The notes: a model not told the origin generated them from the sequence alone. 64,000 nucleotides of DNA from Streptomyces luomodiensis (GCF_031679605.1 NZ_CP117522.1:2728001-2792000), one strand, 5' to 3'; counted from the stretch's first letter, positions 25,691 to 35,401 are shown. Numbers and translations are program-made.

Positions 25691-27327
25691 CGGGTGTCCC
25701 CGTTCCGCTTCGGGAACAGTCCGGCGGGGCGGCCGCGGCCGTTCCAGTTGAGCAGGTTGATCCGGCTGGCGAGGCCGGAGGCGGTGCCGGCGGGTTCGGG
25801 TGCCGGGGGTGTGTGGAAGGCGTCGGCGCCGGGCGGGCCGTAGGGCATCATGCCGGGCAGTCCGTCGCCGTCGAGGCTGCAGGAGTCCAGGGAGGCGTCG
25901 CCGCCGGGACCGGTGGTGTAGCTGGTGGGAATGACGTAGCGCTCCTCGTACTTGGCGAGGGCCAGCAGCCGGTACAGGGCCTCGATGCCGTCCTGGTCCA
26001 GGCCGACGGCCGCCGCGATGGCGGGGTCGCGTTCCTCGCCGAGGTTGATCCGGCGCATATGGCTGCGCATGGCGGCCAGCCGGCACAGGGCGGCCTCGAC
26101 CGGTTCGGGGTCGCCGGCGGTGAAGAGTTCGGCGAGGTAGCCCAGGGGGATGCGCAGGCTGTCGATGGCGCCGAAGAGGTTGACGGGGTCCTCGCCGTCG
26201 TGGCCGGTGGTGGTGAGCGCGTCCACGACCGGGGAGAGCGGGGGGACGTACCAGACCATGGGCATGGTGCGGTATTCGGGGTGCAGGGGCAGGGCCACCC
26301 GGTAGCGGGTGATGAGGGCGTGCACCGGGGAGCGCCGGGCGGCCTCGATCCAGTCGTTGGGGATGCCGGAGTCGGCGGCGGCGCGGGCGACGGCGGGGTC
26401 GTGGGGGTCGAGGAAGCAGCCGAGCTGGGCCTCGTAGAGGTCCTTTTCATCGGGGGTGGCGGCGGCCTCGCCGACCTTGTCGGGGTCGTAGAGCATGACG
26501 CCGAGGTAGCGCAGCCGTCCCACGCAGGTCTCGGAGCACACGGTGGGTTCCCCGGCCTCGATGCGCGGGTAGCACAGGGTGCACTTCTCGGCCTTGCCGC
26601 TGCGGTGGTTGAAGTAGATCTTCTTGTACGGGCAGCCGCTGACGCACATGCGCCAGCCGCGGCAGCGGTCCTGGTCGACCAGGACGATGCCGTCCTCGAT
26701 CCGCTTGTACAGCGCGCCGGAGGGGCAGACGGCGACGCAGGAGGGGTTGAGGCAGTGCTCGCAGATGCGCGGCAGGTAGAACATGAAGGCCTGTTCGTAC
26801 TCCAGCCGGACCTGTTCGCTCATCTTGGCCAGGACGGGGTCGCCGGCGATGTGTTCGGGGCCGCCGCCGAGGTCGTCGTCCCAGTTGGGTCCCCAGGTGA
26901 CGGCGGTGGGCCGGCCGTCGATGAGGGAGCGGGGCGGGGCGGTGGGCACGTCGTCGCCGAGCGGGGCGGTGGTGAGGGTGTCGTAGTCGTACGTCCAGGG
27001 CTGGTAGTAGTCGTCCAGCCGGGGCAGTTCGGGGTTGGCGAACAGCCGGGCGAGGCGGCGGGCCCGGCCGCCGGTGCGCGGCACCAGCCTGCCGCCTTTG
27101 AGGTGCCAGCCGCCCTTCCAGGTGTCCTGGTCCTGGTAGCCGCGGGGGTAGCCCTGGCCGGGGCGGGTCTCGACGTTGTTGAACCAGACGTATTCGGTGC
27201 CGGAGCGGTTGGTCCAGGTCTGTTTGCAGGTGACCGAGCAGGTGTGGCAGCCGATGCACTTGTCGAGATTCATGACCATGGCGACCTGGGCCATCACCCG
27301 GGGGGTGCGCGGGCGGTGACGCGGCAT
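25687..27327 (-). CDS. narH: Respiratory nitrate reductase beta subunit (Fe-S protein) NarH
   Basis: 546 residues. Cysteine groups for four Fe-S clusters are visible: CIGCHTCSVTCK near the N terminus, CEHCLNPSCVAVCP, CRGWRMCVSGCPYKK (Trp in place of one Cys, as expected for the [3Fe-4S] centre) and CTLCYPRIEAG...CSETC. It carries electrons from NarI hemes to NarG. The start at 27327 lies one base after the narG stop; GTG at codon 11 or later ATGs are possible. C-terminal LLNWNGRGRPAGLFP is typical. Confidence 0.96.
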   Translation of the reverse strand: MPRHRPRTPRVMAQVAMVMNLDKCIGCHTCSVTCKQTWTNRSGTEYVWFNNVETRPGQGYPRGYQDQDTWKGGWHLKGGRLVPRTGGRARRLARLFANPELPRLDDYYQPWTYDYDTLTTAPLGDDVPTAPPRSLIDGRPTAVTWGPNWDDDLGGGPEHIAGDPVLAKMSEQVRLEYEQAFMFYLPRICEHCLNPSCVAVCPSGALYKRIEDGIVLVDQDRCRGWRMCVSGCPYKKIYFNHRSGKAEKCTLCYPRIEAGEPTVCSETCVGRLRYLGVMLYDPDKVGEAAATPDEKDLYEAQLGCFLDPHDPAVARAAADSGIPNDWIEAARRSPVHALITRYRVALPLHPEYRTMPMVWYVPPLSPVVDALTTTGHDGEDPVNLFGAIDSLRIPLGYLAELFTAGDPEPVEAALCRLAAMRSHMRRINLGEERDPAIAAAVGLDQDGIEALYRLLALAKYEERYVIPTSYTTGPGGDASLDSCSLDGDGLPGMMPYGPPGADAFHTPPAPEPAGTASGLASRINLLNWNGRGRPAGLFPKRNGDTR

Positions 27328-27328
27328 G

Positions 27329-30300
27329 TCAGTACTCCACGTTCTGGGAGCGGCGCCGGATGACGGTGACCGCGTCCCGCTGGTTGCCGGTGGGGCCGTA
27401 GTAGTTGGGGGCGAAGGAGAGCTGGGCGTAGCCGCCGATGAGGTGGGTGGGTTTGATGAGCAGTTTGGTGAGGGCGTTGTGCACTCCGCCGCGGCGGCCG
27501 GTGGCCTCGGACTTGGGCACGTTCACCAGCCGTTCCTGCACGTGGTACATGAACACGGTGCCGGTGGGCATGCGGTGGGAGACCACGGCGCGGGCGACCA
27601 CGACGCCGTTGGCGTTGACGGCCTCGATCCAGTCGTTGTCGGATACGCCGATGGCCTGGGCGTCGGGGACGCTGAGCCAGATGACGGGGCCGCCGCGGGC
27701 CAGGGTCTGCATGATCAGGTTTTCCTGGTACTCGGAGTGGATGGACCACTTGGAGTGCGGGGTGATGTAGCGGACGGTGACCGCGCGGCCGGTGTCGCCG
27801 TCCGCTCCCGGCGGGGCCTCGCCGAGGGCGGCCAGGTCCAGCGGGGGCCGGTAGACGGGGAGTTGTTCGCCCAGTTCGGCCATCCAGGCGTGGTCGAGGT
27901 AGAAGTGCTGGCGGCCGGTGAGGGTGTGCCAGGGTTTGTGGTGCTCGGTGTTGATGGTGAACGGCGCGTACCGGCGGTCGGGGGCCTCCTTGCCGGACCA
28001 TTCGAAGCTGGCGCCGACCTGGACGGGCCTGGCCTGGGTGTCGGAGAACACCACCCGGCGCTCGGCCACCGAGGCGCCCAGTGCGGTGAGGCCGGAGTCG
28101 GGGCCGCAGCGCTCGGCGAGCCGGGCGAACCCTTCGGCGGCGATGCGCCCGTTGGTGGTGCCCGACAGGGCGAGGATGGCCTCGCACAGCTTGGCGTCGG
28201 TGTCCAGCAGGGGCCGGCCCGCCGCGGCGCCGCCGGTCGCGGTGCCACAGCGGTCGGCCAGCCAGGCGGCTTCCGGGTCCGGGTGCACGGTGATGCCCTT
28301 GACCTGCATGCCCGCCTGCTGGGCGAGCGGGCCGAAGGCGGCGAGCCGGTCGGCGACGGCGGTGTAGTCGCGGGTCACCAGGGTGACGTTCGGCAGGTTG
28401 ACACCGGGTGCGGCGGGGGTGTGGCCGTCCCGCCAGTCCGGGACGGTCCCGCCGGGCTGGGCGGTTTCCCCGGGGGTGTCGTGCAGGAGGGCGGTGGCGA
28501 CCAGGTCGTGGGCGGTGTCCAGCCGTCCGGCGGCCAGTTCGCTGAGTTTGCGGGCGAGGCCGTGGAAGATGTCGAAGTCGGTGCGGGCCTGCCAGGGCGG
28601 GATGATGGCCGGGGTGAAGGCGTGCACGTAGGGGTGCATGTCGGTGCTGGACAGGTCGTGTTTCTCGTACCAGGTGGCGGCGGGGAGCACGAGGTCGGCG
28701 AAGAGGGTGGTGGAGGTCATCCGGAAGTCCAGCGCGAGCAGCAGGTCGAGCTTTCCGCGGGGCGCCTGGTCCTGCCAGGTGAGGTCGGCCGGCCGGCTCT
28801 CCGGCGGGGTCTCCTCGGCGGTGGCGTTGTCCTGGGCGCCCAGCAGATGGCGCAGGAAGTACTCGTTGCCCTTGGCGGAGGAGCCGATGAGGTTGGCCCG
28901 CCAGACGGTGAGCACGCGGGGCCAGTTCTCCGGCGCGTCCGGGTTCTCGCAGGCGAACTCCAGGTCGCCGGAGGTGAGGTGATCGGCGAGCCACTCCCCC
29001 GCCGGGCGTCCGCTCTCCTTCACCCGGCGGCCCAGTTCCAGGGGGTTGGCGGAGAAGGTGGGGTAGGAGGGCATCCAGCCCAGCCGCATGGACTGGGCGA
29101 CCAGATCGGCGGTGTGGCGGCCGGTGAACAGTCCCCGGCCGGTGGGTGAGGCCAGCGCGTCGGCCCCGTACCGTTCGTAGCGCCACTGGGAGGTGTGCAG
29201 GTACCAGTACGGGGTGCCCGCCATCTGCCGGGACGGCCGGGTCCAGTCGGCGGCGGTGGACAGCTGCTGCCAGCCGGTGAAGGGACGCACCTTCTCCTGG
29301 CCCACGTAGTGTGCCCAGCCGCCGCCGTTGACGCCCTGGCAGCCGGTGAGCAGCAGCAGGGTGAGGAAGGAGCGGTAGATGGTGTCGGAGTGGAACCAGT
29401 GGTTGGTGCCGGCGCCCATCACGATCATGCAGCGGCCGCGGGTCTTCTCCGCGGTGCCCGCGAACTCCCGGGCGGCGCGGATCACGGCGGCGGCCGGGAC
29501 CGAGGTGATGGCCTCCTGCCAGGCCGGGGTGGGCGCCGCCGAGGCGTCGTCGTAGCCGGTGGGCCACTGTCCGGCCAGGCCGGGGCGGTCGACCCCGTAC
29601 TGGGCCAGGAGCAGGTCGAAGACGGTGGTGACCAGGCGTCCGCCGATCCGCCGGGCCGGGACGGCGCGCCGGGTGGTGGCGCCGGGTTCGTCGAAGCGGG
29701 GCAGTTCGACCTCGACGGCCTGGGCGCCGGTGGTGCCGTGGAGGGTGAGCCGTGGGGTGATGCCGCGCAGGTCCAGGTTCCAGCGGCCTTCGCCGCCGTC
29801 GGCCCAGCGGTCGCCGAGGGTGCCGTTCGGGACCGCGGGGCGGTCGGTCCCGGCGTCGTGGAGCACCGGCATCCAGCGGCGGGCCGCCCGGTCCACATGG
29901 GCGGCCAGGTCCGGTTCGGTGGCCTCCAGGTCGGCGGCGGTGAGGAACCGGCCGGGGGTGTGGGTTCCGGGCCGCTCCCGCTCCTCCAGCTCGACCAGGA
30001 AGGGCAGGTCGGTGAAGCGCCGGGCGTAGTCGGTGAAGTAGGGGACCTCGCGCTGGACGAAGTATTCCTTGAGGATGACGTGTCCCATCGCCATGGCGAC
30101 CGCCCCGTCGGTCCCGGGGTGGGGGTGCAGCCATTCGTCGGCGAACTTGGTGGCGTCGGCGTAGTCCGGGGAGACCACCACCACTTTCTGTCCCCGGTAG
30201 CGGGCCTCGGCCATCCAGTGGGCGTCGGGGGTGCGGGTGACCGGCACGTTCGAGCCCCACAGCATCAGATAGGCCGCGTCCCACCAGTCGCCCGATTCGG

Positions 30301-31093
30301 GGACGTCGGTCTGGTCGCCGAACACCTGGGGGGAGGCGATCGGCAGGTCCGCGTACCAGTCGTAGAAGGAGATCATCGGGGCGCCGATCAGCGCCATGAA
30401 GCGGGCGCCGACGGCGTGGGAGGCCATCGACATGGCCGGGATGGGGGAGAAACCGGCGATCCGGTCCGGGCCGTGGGCGGACAGGGTGTGCACATGGGCG
30501 GCGGCCGCGATCTCCAGGGCCTCCTCCCAGCCGATCCGCACCAGCCCGCCCTTGCCGCGGGCCGACTGGTAGCGGCGCCGCTTGACCGGGTCCGAGGTGA
30601 TCTCGGCCCAGGCGGCCACCGGGTCGCCGAGCCGGTCGCGGGCCTCCCGGTAGAGCTCGACCAGCACCCCGCGGGCGAGGGGGTGGCGCACTCGGGTCGG
30701 CGAGTAGGTGTACCAGGAGAAGGAGGCGCCGCGCGGGCAGCCCCGTGGTTCGTACTCGGGGCGGTCGGGGCCGACCGAGGGGTAGTCGGTCTGCTGGGTC
30801 TCCCAGGTGATCAGCCCGTCCTTGACGTAGACCTTCCAGGAGCAGGATCCGGTGCAGTTGACGCCGTGGGTGGACCGCACCACCCGGTCGTGCGCCCAGC
30901 GTTCGCGGTACGGGGAGTCCTCCACGGTCTGGTCGGTCCGGTAGACGGCCCGCAGATCGGTGCTGGCCGGGAGGCGGCGGAGCGACGTCCCGGCCGCGAG
31001 CAGTCTCTCGGTCACCGCCGCGGCGACGGCCCCGGCTCCCCCTGGTGCTGTGCGGTTTCGTGCTGTGCGGCTTCGTGCTGTGCGGCGCGCCAC
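27329..31093 (-). CDS. narG: Respiratory nitrate reductase alpha subunit (molybdopterin) NarG
   Basis: 1,254 residues, the full NarG length. FS0 ligands are in THGVNCTGSCSW with the later Cys in EPRGCPRG. The Mo-coordinating Asp region is SFYDWYADLPIASPQ, followed by WGSNVPVTRTPDAH. It reduces nitrate to nitrite with bis-MGD on the cytoplasmic face during oxygen limitation. GTG 31093 has a good AAGGAG site seven bases away. The first residues are a low-complexity repeat (RTARSRTARNRTA) from a 15-bp DNA repeat and may be dispensable. No twin-arginine signal is seen, so it fits the inward-facing type. Confidence 0.97.
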   Translation of the reverse strand: MARRTARSRTARNRTAPGGAGAVAAAVTERLLAAGTSLRRLPASTDLRAVYRTDQTVEDSPYRERWAHDRVVRSTHGVNCTGSCSWKVYVKDGLITWETQQTDYPSVGPDRPEYEPRGCPRGASFSWYTYSPTRVRHPLARGVLVELYREARDRLGDPVAAWAEITSDPVKRRRYQSARGKGGLVRIGWEEALEIAAAAHVHTLSAHGPDRIAGFSPIPAMSMASHAVGARFMALIGAPMISFYDWYADLPIASPQVFGDQTDVPESGDWWDAAYLMLWGSNVPVTRTPDAHWMAEARYRGQKVVVVSPDYADATKFADEWLHPHPGTDGAVAMAMGHVILKEYFVQREVPYFTDYARRFTDLPFLVELEERERPGTHTPGRFLTAADLEATEPDLAAHVDRAARRWMPVLHDAGTDRPAVPNGTLGDRWADGGEGRWNLDLRGITPRLTLHGTTGAQAVEVELPRFDEPGATTRRAVPARRIGGRLVTTVFDLLLAQYGVDRPGLAGQWPTGYDDASAAPTPAWQEAITSVPAAAVIRAAREFAGTAEKTRGRCMIVMGAGTNHWFHSDTIYRSFLTLLLLTGCQGVNGGGWAHYVGQEKVRPFTGWQQLSTAADWTRPSRQMAGTPYWYLHTSQWRYERYGADALASPTGRGLFTGRHTADLVAQSMRLGWMPSYPTFSANPLELGRRVKESGRPAGEWLADHLTSGDLEFACENPDAPENWPRVLTVWRANLIGSSAKGNEYFLRHLLGAQDNATAEETPPESRPADLTWQDQAPRGKLDLLLALDFRMTSTTLFADLVLPAATWYEKHDLSSTDMHPYVHAFTPAIIPPWQARTDFDIFHGLARKLSELAAGRLDTAHDLVATALLHDTPGETAQPGGTVPDWRDGHTPAAPGVNLPNVTLVTRDYTAVADRLAAFGPLAQQAGMQVKGITVHPDPEAAWLADRCGTATGGAAAGRPLLDTDAKLCEAILALSGTTNGRIAAEGFARLAERCGPDSGLTALGASVAERRVVFSDTQARPVQVGASFEWSGKEAPDRRYAPFTINTEHHKPWHTLTGRQHFYLDHAWMAELGEQLPVYRPPLDLAALGEAPPGADGDTGRAVTVRYITPHSKWSIHSEYQENLIMQTLARGGPVIWLSVPDAQAIGVSDNDWIEAVNANGVVVARAVVSHRMPTGTVFMYHVQERLVNVPKSEATGRRGGVHNALTKLLIKPTHLIGGYAQLSFAPNYYGPTGNQRDAVTVIRRRSQNVEY

Positions 31094-31376
31094 GGTCCAG
31101 CTCCTTCGGCTGTGGCTCCGTGCCGAAGGGTCGGCCGGGGCTTCGAATGCGTGCTGCGCGTCAGCATCACTCGGGCATCGGCCGGGCCGTATGAGCCCAT
31201 TAAGTCATTTAGCAACCCCTAGATCGGTTTTTTCTCGCGGTTTGCCGAGCTTGCGCCGGGCATGTGCGCCCAAGGCGGCGCTGCGGTTAACAGCAGTTGA
31301 CGGCACATCATTTTTGCCTGATAGGCAAGCGGGGAGACCGCACCGCATCGGTGCCGGGCGTCCGCCGGCCAGGGTT
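31094..31376 (-). promoter_or_regulatory. narG upstream region with AT-rich patch and two palindromes
   Basis: This 283-base gap between the TDT gene and narG is AT-rich for this genome at 31195-31330. On the minus strand TTGCTA, 17 bases, ATACGG could be a promoter near 31190-31215. Upstream of it lie two symmetric sites: CTGCGGTTAACAGCAG (31281-31296, 14 of 16 symmetric) and TTGCCT-GAT-AGGCAA (31314-31328, perfect arms). These are candidate operators for an oxygen, redox or nitrate regulator. A small GCACCG-CAT-CGGTGC hairpin (31340-31354) may end the TDT transcript. Confidence 0.45.
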
Positions 31377-32399
31377 TCACTTCTCTTGACCCGGCTTCTG
31401 GCCGGAATTCGCCCCCGTCGGCCGAGGCCGTCGCGCATGGGTCAACCCGGCCGCGACCAGCGCCCACATACCCAGAGCGACCCAGGCGGCGACATGTCCG
31501 AGGGCCACCAGGCGGCGGATTCCCTCGGTCTCGCCGAGGGCCGCCGTGGACACGGCGTACATGCCCGTGGGGAACACGATGGTCCAGAAGGCCGGCTCGT
31601 ACCCCAGGGGCACCCGGTGCACCAGATGCCGCCAGACGCCGGCGGCCAGCAGCGGCGGCAGCAGGCAGGTGGCCCAGCCCCACAGGGCGAGGAGGACGAC
31701 GCGGAGCACCGGCCCCGGATGCGGGGTACCGAGCCCCTGGTGCGCCAGCCGGGCACCGGCGAGGAGGCTGATCGCGCAGGCCCCCATCGTGATCCAGTAG
31801 GGCGGCGCCAGCTCCCGCGGCCGTATCCCGAACCGGGTCAGCCGGCCGGCCACCACCGTGGCCACCGCCGCGTACAGCAGGACTCCGGCCGCCCAGCCGA
31901 ACGCCTCGGCCGGCCGGGCCCGGCCGGGCGCCAGCGCGGCCACCGCCAGCACGGTGGACTGGAGTCCCACCACGCACAGGAACCAGGTGCCGTCCGCCCG
32001 CCGCACCATCCCGCCCGCTCCGAGCCGGTACGCCAGCCGCGCCACGCACCCCAGCAGGACGGCACAGACGGGGACGGCCATCGCCGGCAGGGCCACGGCG
32101 GCCGCCCGCCACGGCCCGGACGCCAGCCGGACGGCGAGCACGTCGGAGCCGGCGACGAAGGTGAAGAAGCCGAAGAGCCGTCCGGGATCCCGCAGGTCGG
32201 CGGCGACCTCGCCCGGATACCGCGCCACCCGCCACACCAGCCCCGCCAGCAGCCCGCCGTAGACCACCACAGCCACCGCCAGCAGGGCGTCCGACAGCCG
32301 TCGGGCGCCGTCCGCCGCGAGTGCCTGGGACACGATTCCGGTCGCCATCACCGGGGCGAAGGCGCTGGGCGGGAGGTTACGCGCGGTAACGCTGGGCAT
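31377..32399 (-). CDS. TDT-family (TehA/SLAC1-like) membrane transporter
   Basis: 340 residues with about ten hydrophobic helices. The opening PPSAFAPVMATGIVSQAL and the repeated small-residue helices match the tellurite-resistance/dicarboxylate transporter (TDT) family, which includes malate transporters and plant SLAC1 anion channels. It lies immediately upstream of narG on the same strand, so nitrate/nitrite or formate-type anion movement is an attractive guess; no narK is present in the window. ATG 32399 is chosen; GTG 32411 is an alternative. Neither has a strong ribosome site. Confidence 0.75.
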   Translation of the reverse strand: MPSVTARNLPPSAFAPVMATGIVSQALAADGARRLSDALLAVAVVVYGGLLAGLVWRVARYPGEVAADLRDPGRLFGFFTFVAGSDVLAVRLASGPWRAAAVALPAMAVPVCAVLLGCVARLAYRLGAGGMVRRADGTWFLCVVGLQSTVLAVAALAPGRARPAEAFGWAAGVLLYAAVATVVAGRLTRFGIRPRELAPPYWITMGACAISLLAGARLAHQGLGTPHPGPVLRVVLLALWGWATCLLPPLLAAGVWRHLVHRVPLGYEPAFWTIVFPTGMYAVSTAALGETEGIRRLVALGHVAAWVALGMWALVAAGLTHARRPRPTGANSGQKPGQEK

Positions 32400-32761
32400 G
32401 GTCCGTATCACGCCAGCAGGCTGCCACCGCACCGGCGGCCGGGGGCCGCGGCCGGGAAGACCGGGCCGCGGCGGGGATGTCTTTGGCCACCGGTTGCACA
32501 AGAGTCTCACAAGCCCCCTTGGCGGACGCTTTAACCAGCGCAGACCGTTCCCATAGCCGAGGGGCCCGGGGCCGGCCGTGGAAACGGGCCACGATGGCGT
32601 GAAGGGCCCCTTCGAACGCCCGTCCGCCCGGCTCAGGGCCGGTTCGGCGGGCAGTTTTCGGCCGCCCGCCCCGCCTCGCCTCGCCGCCCGCCCCGCCTCG
32701 CCGCCCGCCCCGCCGGTCCGCCGCACCTGGCCGACCGCCCCGCCTCGCCGGTCCGCCGTGG
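32400..32761. other. Intergenic region between the TDT gene and pepN
   Basis: No gene is seen. Two direct CACAAG copies (32497-32502 and 32508-32513) lie 11 bases apart about 100 bases upstream of the TDT start and could be a regulator site. At 32661-32745 there is a C-rich low-complexity tract with three copies of GCCGCCCGCCCCGCC. Confidence 0.4.
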
Positions 32762-35401
32762 CTATCCCTCCTGCTTCCGGCGTACGGCCAGGGCGCGCCG
32801 TAGATCGTCGAGCTGATCGGCGAGCCGGCGGCGCAGGGCGGGCTGGGCGTCGGGGTTCGCCAGGCACTCCTCGCCCAGCCGCAGGGTTTCGGGGTCCACG
32901 GTGCTCGGGAAGCCGAAGCGGGCCATGGTGTCGGCGATGGCGGGGCCGCGGCGGGCGCCCAGCGCGGTGGCGGCCGGGAAGTAGCGCGGCACGTAAGCGG
33001 CGAGGACGTCGTGGTGCTCGGGCTGCCAGAAGCCGGTGAGGGTCGCGGTGACCAGGTAGTTGGAGAGCTCGCCCGGCTCGGTGTCCGCGCCCCGGCCGTC
33101 CCCGGCGCCGTCCTCCGCGCCGTCCTCCGCGCCGCCGAAGAGGGTCCGCCAGGCGGCCTCCTTGGCGTCGGCGTCGGGCAGCGCGGCCCGGCAGCGGGCC
33201 GCGCCCTCCTGGCCGGTGGCGCTGGAGTCGCGGGCGAGTTCGGCGTCGATGTCGGCGGGTCCGACGGCGCCCAGGACGGCGAGCCGGCCGAGGATCTGCC
33301 AGCGCAGCTCGGGGTCGAGGGCCGGGCCGCCGGGGACGGTGTCGCCGTCGAGCCAGTCGCTCAGCTCGGCGGGGGCCGTGGCGCTGCCGATGAACGTGCG
33401 TACGGCGGCGAGCCGCAGTCCGGGCCCGGAGCCGTCCTCGGTGCGGCGCAGCAGATCGCGGCAGGTGGCGCTGATGGTGGCCAGGGCCGCGGGGCGCTGG
33501 TCCGCGGGGAGGTAGCGGTCGGCGATCTGGGTGCGGGCGAAGGCGAGGACGCCCTGGACGATCGCTATGTCGGTCTCGTGCGGCAGATGGGCACGGGCGG
33601 CCTCGAGGTACTCGGCGGGCCGGAGGTCGCCGTCGCGCACCATGTCACGGGCGGCGTTCCAGACCACGGCGCGGCTGACGGCGTCGGGCAGGCCGGACAG
33701 GGAGCGGACGACGGCCTTCCAGGAGCCGGGGTCGAGCCGGATCTTGGCGTAGGTCAGGTCACCGTCGTTGAGGAGCAGCAGATCGGGGCGGGGCCCGGTG
33801 AAGGAGAGGGTGAGACCGGGCTCGACGCCGTCGAGCTCGGCCTCCACGCGTTCGCGCAGCACCAGCTGGTGCGGGGCGGCGGGGGCGTGGTCGTACAGGC
33901 CGATGGCGATGCGGTGCGGACGGCTGACCGGACCCGCGCCGGGACCGCTCCCGTCCCGGCCGTCCCCGTGCGGGCCACTGCCCTGGTGGCGGATCTCGGC
34001 GCTCCACCGGTCGCCGTTGGCGCTGATGGCGGGGGTGAGGGTGTCGACGCCGGTGGTGCGCAGCCAGCGGTCGGCCCAGGCGTGGACGTCGCGGCCGGAG
34101 GAGCGGGCGAGGGAGTCGATGAAGTCGGCGAGGGTGGCGTTGCCGAAGCGGTGCCGGGCGAAGTGGTCGTTGATGCCGTCGAGGAACGTCTTCTCACCGA
34201 GCCAGGTGACGAGCTGGCGCAGCGCGGAGGCCCCCTTGGCGTAGGAGATGCCGTCGAAGTTGAGGCGGGCCGCGGCGGTGTCGGGGACCAGCTCGGGCGC
34301 GGGGGCGACCGGGTGGGTGGAGGGGCGCTGGTCGGCGTCGTAACCCCAGTTCTTGCGGCGGACGCCGAAGTCGGCCCAGGTGTCGGTGTAGCGGGTGGTC
34401 TCGGTGAGGATCTGGTAGCCCATGTACTCGGCGAAGGACTCGTTCAGCCAGATGTCGTCCCACCACTTCATGGTGACGAGGTCGCCGAACCACATATGGG
34501 CCATCTCGTGGGCGATGACCATGGCGCGGGTCTGGCGCTCGGCGTCGGTGACGGCGGAACGGAAGACGAATTCGTCCCGGAAGGTGACCAGGCCGGGGTT
34601 CTCCATGGCGCCGGAGTTGAATTCGGGGACGAACGCCTGGTCGTAGGAGTCGAAGGGGTAGGGCTCCTGGAAGATCTCGTGGTACCGGTCGAAGCAGCGC
34701 CGGGTGATCTCGAACAGCTCGTCGGCGTCGGCTTCGAGGTAGGGGGCGAGCGAGCGGCGGACATGCAGCCCGAAGGGCAGTCCGGCGTGCTCGGTGCGCA
34801 CCGAGTGGTACGGGCCGGCGGCCAGCGCCATCAGATAGGTGCTGATGGGCGGCGTCGGCGCGAGCTGCCAGCGGCCCTCCTCGGGGGCGCCGACGCGGGT
34901 GGCGACGCCGTTGCCGAGGACGGTCCACTGCGGCGGGGCGGTGACCCGGACGTCGAAGACGGCCTTGAGGTCGGGCTGGTCGAACGCGGCGAAGACGTCG
35001 TTCGCGTCGGCCATGCAGCACATGGTGTAGAGGTAGGTCTCGCCGTCGGCGGGGTCGGTGAAGCGGTGCATGCCCTCGCCGGTGTGGGAGTAGCGCATGT
35101 CCGCCTCGACCCGCAGCTCGTGCTCGCCCTCGGTGAGCGCGGTGAGCGGAAGCCGTCCGTCGGCGAGCGCCTCGGCGGCACCGGTGAGGTCAAGCTCGCG
35201 ACCGTCGAGCACGGCCCGGTGGAGTGCGGCCGGCTGTAGCTCGACGAAGGTGTCCGCGCCCGCCTCGCGCGCACTGAAGCGAATGGTGGTGGTGGAGCCG
35301 AAGAGCTCCTCCCCGCGGGTGAGGTCGAGTTCGATGGTGTAGCGGTGGACCTCGATGAGGCGGGCTCGGATCTGCGCTTCGTCGCGCGTCAGTACGGACA
35401 T
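32762..35401 (-). CDS. pepN: Aminopeptidase N (M1 family)
   Basis: 879 residues, usual for actinobacterial PepN. The exopeptidase motif GAMEN (in PEFNSGAMENPG) binds the substrate N terminus, and HEMAHMWFGD with the downstream Glu in NESFAEY supplies the zinc site and general base. The C-terminal ERAP1-like helical domain follows. It removes N-terminal residues from peptides in the cytoplasm; no signal peptide is present. ATG 35401 (MSVLTRDEA) is the conserved start; the frame is open to 35437 without a better site. A linker near residue 490 is enriched in Gly/Asp/Pro. Confidence 0.96.
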   Translation of the reverse strand: MSVLTRDEAQIRARLIEVHRYTIELDLTRGEELFGSTTTIRFSAREAGADTFVELQPAALHRAVLDGRELDLTGAAEALADGRLPLTALTEGEHELRVEADMRYSHTGEGMHRFTDPADGETYLYTMCCMADANDVFAAFDQPDLKAVFDVRVTAPPQWTVLGNGVATRVGAPEEGRWQLAPTPPISTYLMALAAGPYHSVRTEHAGLPFGLHVRRSLAPYLEADADELFEITRRCFDRYHEIFQEPYPFDSYDQAFVPEFNSGAMENPGLVTFRDEFVFRSAVTDAERQTRAMVIAHEMAHMWFGDLVTMKWWDDIWLNESFAEYMGYQILTETTRYTDTWADFGVRRKNWGYDADQRPSTHPVAPAPELVPDTAAARLNFDGISYAKGASALRQLVTWLGEKTFLDGINDHFARHRFGNATLADFIDSLARSSGRDVHAWADRWLRTTGVDTLTPAISANGDRWSAEIRHQGSGPHGDGRDGSGPGAGPVSRPHRIAIGLYDHAPAAPHQLVLRERVEAELDGVEPGLTLSFTGPRPDLLLLNDGDLTYAKIRLDPGSWKAVVRSLSGLPDAVSRAVVWNAARDMVRDGDLRPAEYLEAARAHLPHETDIAIVQGVLAFARTQIADRYLPADQRPAALATISATCRDLLRRTEDGSGPGLRLAAVRTFIGSATAPAELSDWLDGDTVPGGPALDPELRWQILGRLAVLGAVGPADIDAELARDSSATGQEGAARCRAALPDADAKEAAWRTLFGGAEDGAEDGAGDGRGADTEPGELSNYLVTATLTGFWQPEHHDVLAAYVPRYFPAATALGARRGPAIADTMARFGFPSTVDPETLRLGEECLANPDAQPALRRRLADQLDDLRRALAVRRKQEG

